Assembly: GCA_029721515.1 (NCBI GenBank)
Contig: CM056563.1
Location: 24,447,954 to 24,511,953 of the forward strand
DNA length: 64,000 nt
Direction of reading: 5' to 3'
DNA from: Synanceia verrucosa
Taxonomy: Eukaryota; Chordata; Actinopteri; Perciformes; Synanceiidae
Below are positions 60,260-64,000 of the stretch, one piece after another. How positions within the stretch are numbered: the stretch's first letter is position 1; each line of letters starts with the position of its first letter. Made by a program: the position numbers and the translations under genes. Under the pieces are notes generated by a model, which did no database searches, had not been told where the DNA came from, and saw nothing but the letters and a program-made list of their open reading frames with translations.

Positions 60260-63200
60260 AGTCCAAAAGGATTTGGGCTTCTTGGGTACTGTGTTCAAAG
60301 ATGGCGGCCCGTTCATTCCTGTGGACGCTGGTCGAGGCGACTGACTTCCTGTTGTCTCGCCCACAATGTGTCCAATCTTTTGTCTTATGAAAAGGACATT
60401 TTTTTTAAACCTCAAATCTTGACTTTATTTCTTACTATCTGAGCTCCACCCAGTGTGAGGTGTTTACCACCACTGCTCTAAGTTAACAGGCTTACTGTTG
60501 TCCGGACTATATTTTAGTCTTTTCAGTTTCTGTATTTGTTAATCCACCAGTATCTGCAAGCTCTTTAATCAAAATGGTATCATTAATGATAAAGTACAAT
60601 TATTGTTGTTATCCAGGAATTTTCAAATTTCGTTTTTACAAAAAAAGCCGAAAAAATATCAATGCATATTGTAATTATTTTGTGATTGAGATGTTAAATT
60701 CCAGTTATTTCCTGTCATTTAATACTTAACTTTAATTGCTTAATTCACTAAATTAAGCCATTCAAGTAAATTTAGTGTGGAGCTCCATGTTAGGGCTTAT
60801 TAAAGAGCTTCTCCACATTTTGAGCAACAATCGCCAAATTTGGACACAGATGTTTTTGATTGGACAGCGACAATGTTGTAATCCTTCATTGTGTTCAGCG
60901 TCTCCTCCCAAAATTCCTCAAAGGTTTCTCATCCAGGAGGTGTGTTTTTATTTATCAACACAGTAAATACTGACAGGTCACCAGAGCAGCACGTTCTGGT
61001 GATTTCTGCAAGTTTCAGTCTGTGTCGAAATTTCTGTCGTCACTGTGAGAAACGCCAATTAAGGTCATTGTGTTTAAGGGCAGCTACGCCTGTTGATGCC
61101 TGTGGCCCTAAAAATATTAATAAATTTGAACTAAATCCATCAAGTAGAGTGATAAAACTACCTGGAACTGTTCCACATTTTGGGTAATAAATTAAATGAG
61201 AGTGATGTCACTGTCATATCTGTATGGTAGATATGAAGCTACAACAATTTGCTTTAATTAAAGGCAAATAAGAGGAAAACTAATAATAATAATAAAATAT
61301 TGTCATTTGATGCCATTTTCAACACCTGAGCAACTGACTCAAAGTTCAGGCCAAAAATTTGTATTAAAACAGTTTAAAGTATTTAGGATTGATGTATATT
61401 GACTATTGTTGAGCCCAGTCACCATCTAATCTGTTCTTTGTTCTGCAATCATTATCTTTAAATTCCTCTTCTCTGTGTTCTTGTTTGCTGTACTTTGTGT
61501 CCAGAGGAAGCCTATCAGATGATGACGGTGGTTCAGCCTCTTAAAGCTTTTGACGAATGCGAAAAAAAGTTAAATGACAGAATAAATTTTCAGTCGGCGC
61601 AATGAGAAGTCATATTTATTTTTAATTTCAGATTAAAACTGCAGGCTTGTGATGCAAAAGCCCTTATTTCATTCATTTAAATAGGTGAGAAAAGCAGAAA
61701 TATCCCTGAAATAACTCGAATAATATGACCATTTTTTGTAGCGTATCATAGGAACATGAGTAGTGAAAGAATTTGTAATAAGGACCACACCACTAAACAA
61801 TTAAAACCCCATTGCTGATTAATCTCAGAGTGGTTTGCTGATGATTAAGACCAGTCCCCGTTCCCAGCTGGACTGGTCTGAACTGGTCTGGACATGATTC
61901 ACATTAACCAGGTGTTCCCCTGAGAGCAGCGACTCTTTTAACGCCTGCATCGAACACTCGACTAGACGGAGCCAAACCAACGCAGCCCTCTGCACCTTAG
62001 ATACTCACATCCAGTTCACCTCGAGGAATGAAAGGAAGGCGACGAGCCGCCAGTCGAATCCTGCCGAGTCAAGGCCGAGCATGTGTCAGCAGGTGGAAGC
62101 GAGGCGATGATTCATTCAGAGCTGCTTCAGTTTGGGAACAGAACTGGTTTTGATGCCCTGAAGGCGTTCAACCTACCTCTTTTTTTTGTTGTAATCTTTT
62201 TTTTTTCCAGGGATTCCTCAGACCTAAAACACAGTGAGATGACGCTAAACTCACGTGACGGCTCATGTTCACTGAACCAGATGAACTCAAAGTGCACATC
62301 TGTTTGTGAAGTCACAGAGTGTTGTTTGGGCTGGACCCTGGTGATTAAGAGGCGAGGTGTCTGTTTTTCTGACGGTATCAACATGAACACGAAGCACAAA
62401 CTGTCCTCATGAAGCCAGTTAAACCAGATATGCTTCAATAAGTCAGGCTCACTGTCAGGAAACTCAGTTTAAGCTGCTGGCGTCTCTCACCTGTTTCATT
62501 TCATTATAAATGCAGACAGGTAACAGGTGTGTGTTTAATCTGCAATTAGACGTCAGAATTTATGGAGCTGCTCGAGTAATGAAATGAAGAATAATTTGCT
62601 TTTGTGAAACTGATGGACTTCTAAGTTTCAGTCTGTCAGATTGAACGCTGGTTACAGGATTCCTGTGGTTCCTTAATGTGTCTTAAATTAAAATCCAGAT
62701 AATTAAAGTCTTAAATTGTCTTAAATTTACCACAAATTTGCTGTAGGTATTAAGTTTTCAGACGGGTCGTTTAATGCCAATAGGAAAACACAGTATTCAG
62801 AGATTTACTGTAATTTTGCAGGTTATTTTGTTCACAAAGGTCACTTCTTTGTTCTTGAAAGTTGTGAGATTAAAGTAGTCGAAAAGTTATATCGTTGTTG
62901 CAAGCATTAAAGGGCTGAAAAAAAAATGGTAAAAAATCAGAGATTAATCAGTTATCAGTCTCAACAACTCCATATTGTTCGGGCCCTGCAATAAATTGAC
63001 TATTTTCTACCAAAGAAATTGAAATTTGTTGAAGTCTTAACTTTTAAAATGTTTATTCCTGAGGTGACTCTAATTGCAGCCAGGCTGCATTAATGTCAGT
63101 CAGACTTATTTAAACCTTTTTTATGAATTTACTGGAAAACAGACATCCTTTCAGGTGGACAGTAAAGGTGTGCGATCAAAGTAAGGGATAATGTACAGCC

Positions 63201-64000
63201 AAATGCTGAACGTCACTCACTTTCTACACGGCTTGAACACACCGTAGAGCGCTGTGATGACCAGAAATGAGGTTTGAACAAAGCCTTGAGATCAGTAAGC
63301 CTGACTAACTTTAAAGAAGTTGGTTTAACTTCATTTAATGTCGTCGTAAACTGTTTCAGAAAACACCTGCCAGGTGATGTGCAGTAAGTGGCTGCTGTAA
63401 TACCAGTCTCCAACCTGCACTTTAACAACTTTTTAGATATTATTTACTGTTAATAATCTGTTTTACTGCTATTTCATCCTTACTTCATTCTTGTATGCTG
63501 CTGAAAGGGACTGCTGCTGAGCAAAGTTTCGTTGTCGGAGGAAAAAAAACCCATCTTTTTCATCGATAAAACTCGTCGTCAGTGCTGTTCTTTCAGTGAA
63601 TACAGTAGCTGATGCTATGGTAGCATCTGTGCTAACCTCTTCAGGAGCCGCCATTGTTGTTGTTGTTTATAACAACACACACCTAAATCACACCTGTAGC
63701 TCCTCACTGGATGCTAATTTGTCCTTAACGCTCAGTGGTTTGGACACTAAGGCATCACTTGAATCTGACAAAACAGGTTTTTGTGATCTTGTGAGAATCC
63801 AGCTGCCGTGTAAAGCTACACTATTTAATGCAGGATTACTGTTGTTTTAACACCAGAAGTTCTTTTGTTTGTTGTTGCTTCAATATTCTGTGAATAGTTT
63901 ATTTAATATCTGCTCTGCTTTATGACCAAGTACATCCCAGTTTTGTCTGTTTTTAATTCATGGAATGATGAAAGAATTAAATAAACCAGCAGTTTAATCC
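60260..64000 (+). other. mprip intron 8, right end of window
   Basis: No further mprip exon could be supported. Candidate acceptors near 61505 and 62212 lead into stop codons in the required phase. The sequence is AT-rich with dispersed repeat scraps. Small open frames near 60.9, 62.1 and 63.6 kb show no domain. Confidence 0.5.

Noticed and set aside
62083..62438. Candidate further mprip exon after the poly-T/CAG acceptor at about 62212
   Set aside because: In the required phase 0 the reading GFLRPKTQ hits a stop at once, and no donor precedes it.

Overview
This window looks like nuclear DNA of a teleost fish. Genes are split into short exons with GT/AG introns, the sequence between them is AT-rich, and interspersed repeats and mini-/microsatellites are abundant. 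The exon-encoded proteins match vertebrate families, and the clustering of gas7, rcvrn, gsg1l2 and dhrs7c resembles human 17p13.1. The species cannot be named from sequence alone. All gene identities come from recalled family sequences, not from a database search.

Layout. (1) 1-8.7 kb, + strand: the last five coding exons and 3' UTR of gas7. (2) 11.26-12.47 kb, - strand: a complete three-exon recoverin gene (rcvrn). (3) 16.18-22.90 kb, + strand: a complete five-exon gsg1l2, with a minisatellite filling intron 2. (4) 25.79-26.98 kb, - strand: a three-exon NATD1-type acetyltransferase-fold gene. (5) 27.90-32.11 kb, - strand: a complete six-coding-exon dhrs7c, with probable 5' exons out to 34.35 kb. 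(6) 35.48-47.02 kb, + strand: a complete eleven-exon u2af2 (466 residues). (7) 49.73-59.88 kb, + strand: the first eight coding exons of mprip, which runs off the right end.

The genes do not form a pathway. They are a conserved block of unrelated jobs: membrane shaping, photoreceptor calcium sensing, a claudin-like membrane protein, an acetyltransferase-fold protein, a muscle sarcoplasmic-reticulum dehydrogenase, a core splicing factor and an actomyosin scaffold. The human neighbour GLP2R is not seen in the gap between rcvrn and gsg1l2.

The remainder is repeats: a near-perfect 61-bp fold-back hairpin in a gas7 intron and two relatives of that element, LINE remnants with reverse-transcriptase coding, hAT-like non-autonomous elements, TTAGC-rich repeats, and several tandem arrays. 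Many long open frames, notably at 18.5-19.6, 23.2-24.4, 33.4-33.9 and 39.0-39.6 kb, are artefacts of stop-free tandem repeats. I found no CRISPR array, no convincing tRNA or rRNA gene, and no wholly new gene system. The most unusual signals are the splice-acceptor-like minisatellite in gsg1l2, the fold-back hairpin in gas7, and a degenerate ~190-bp array just inside mprip.
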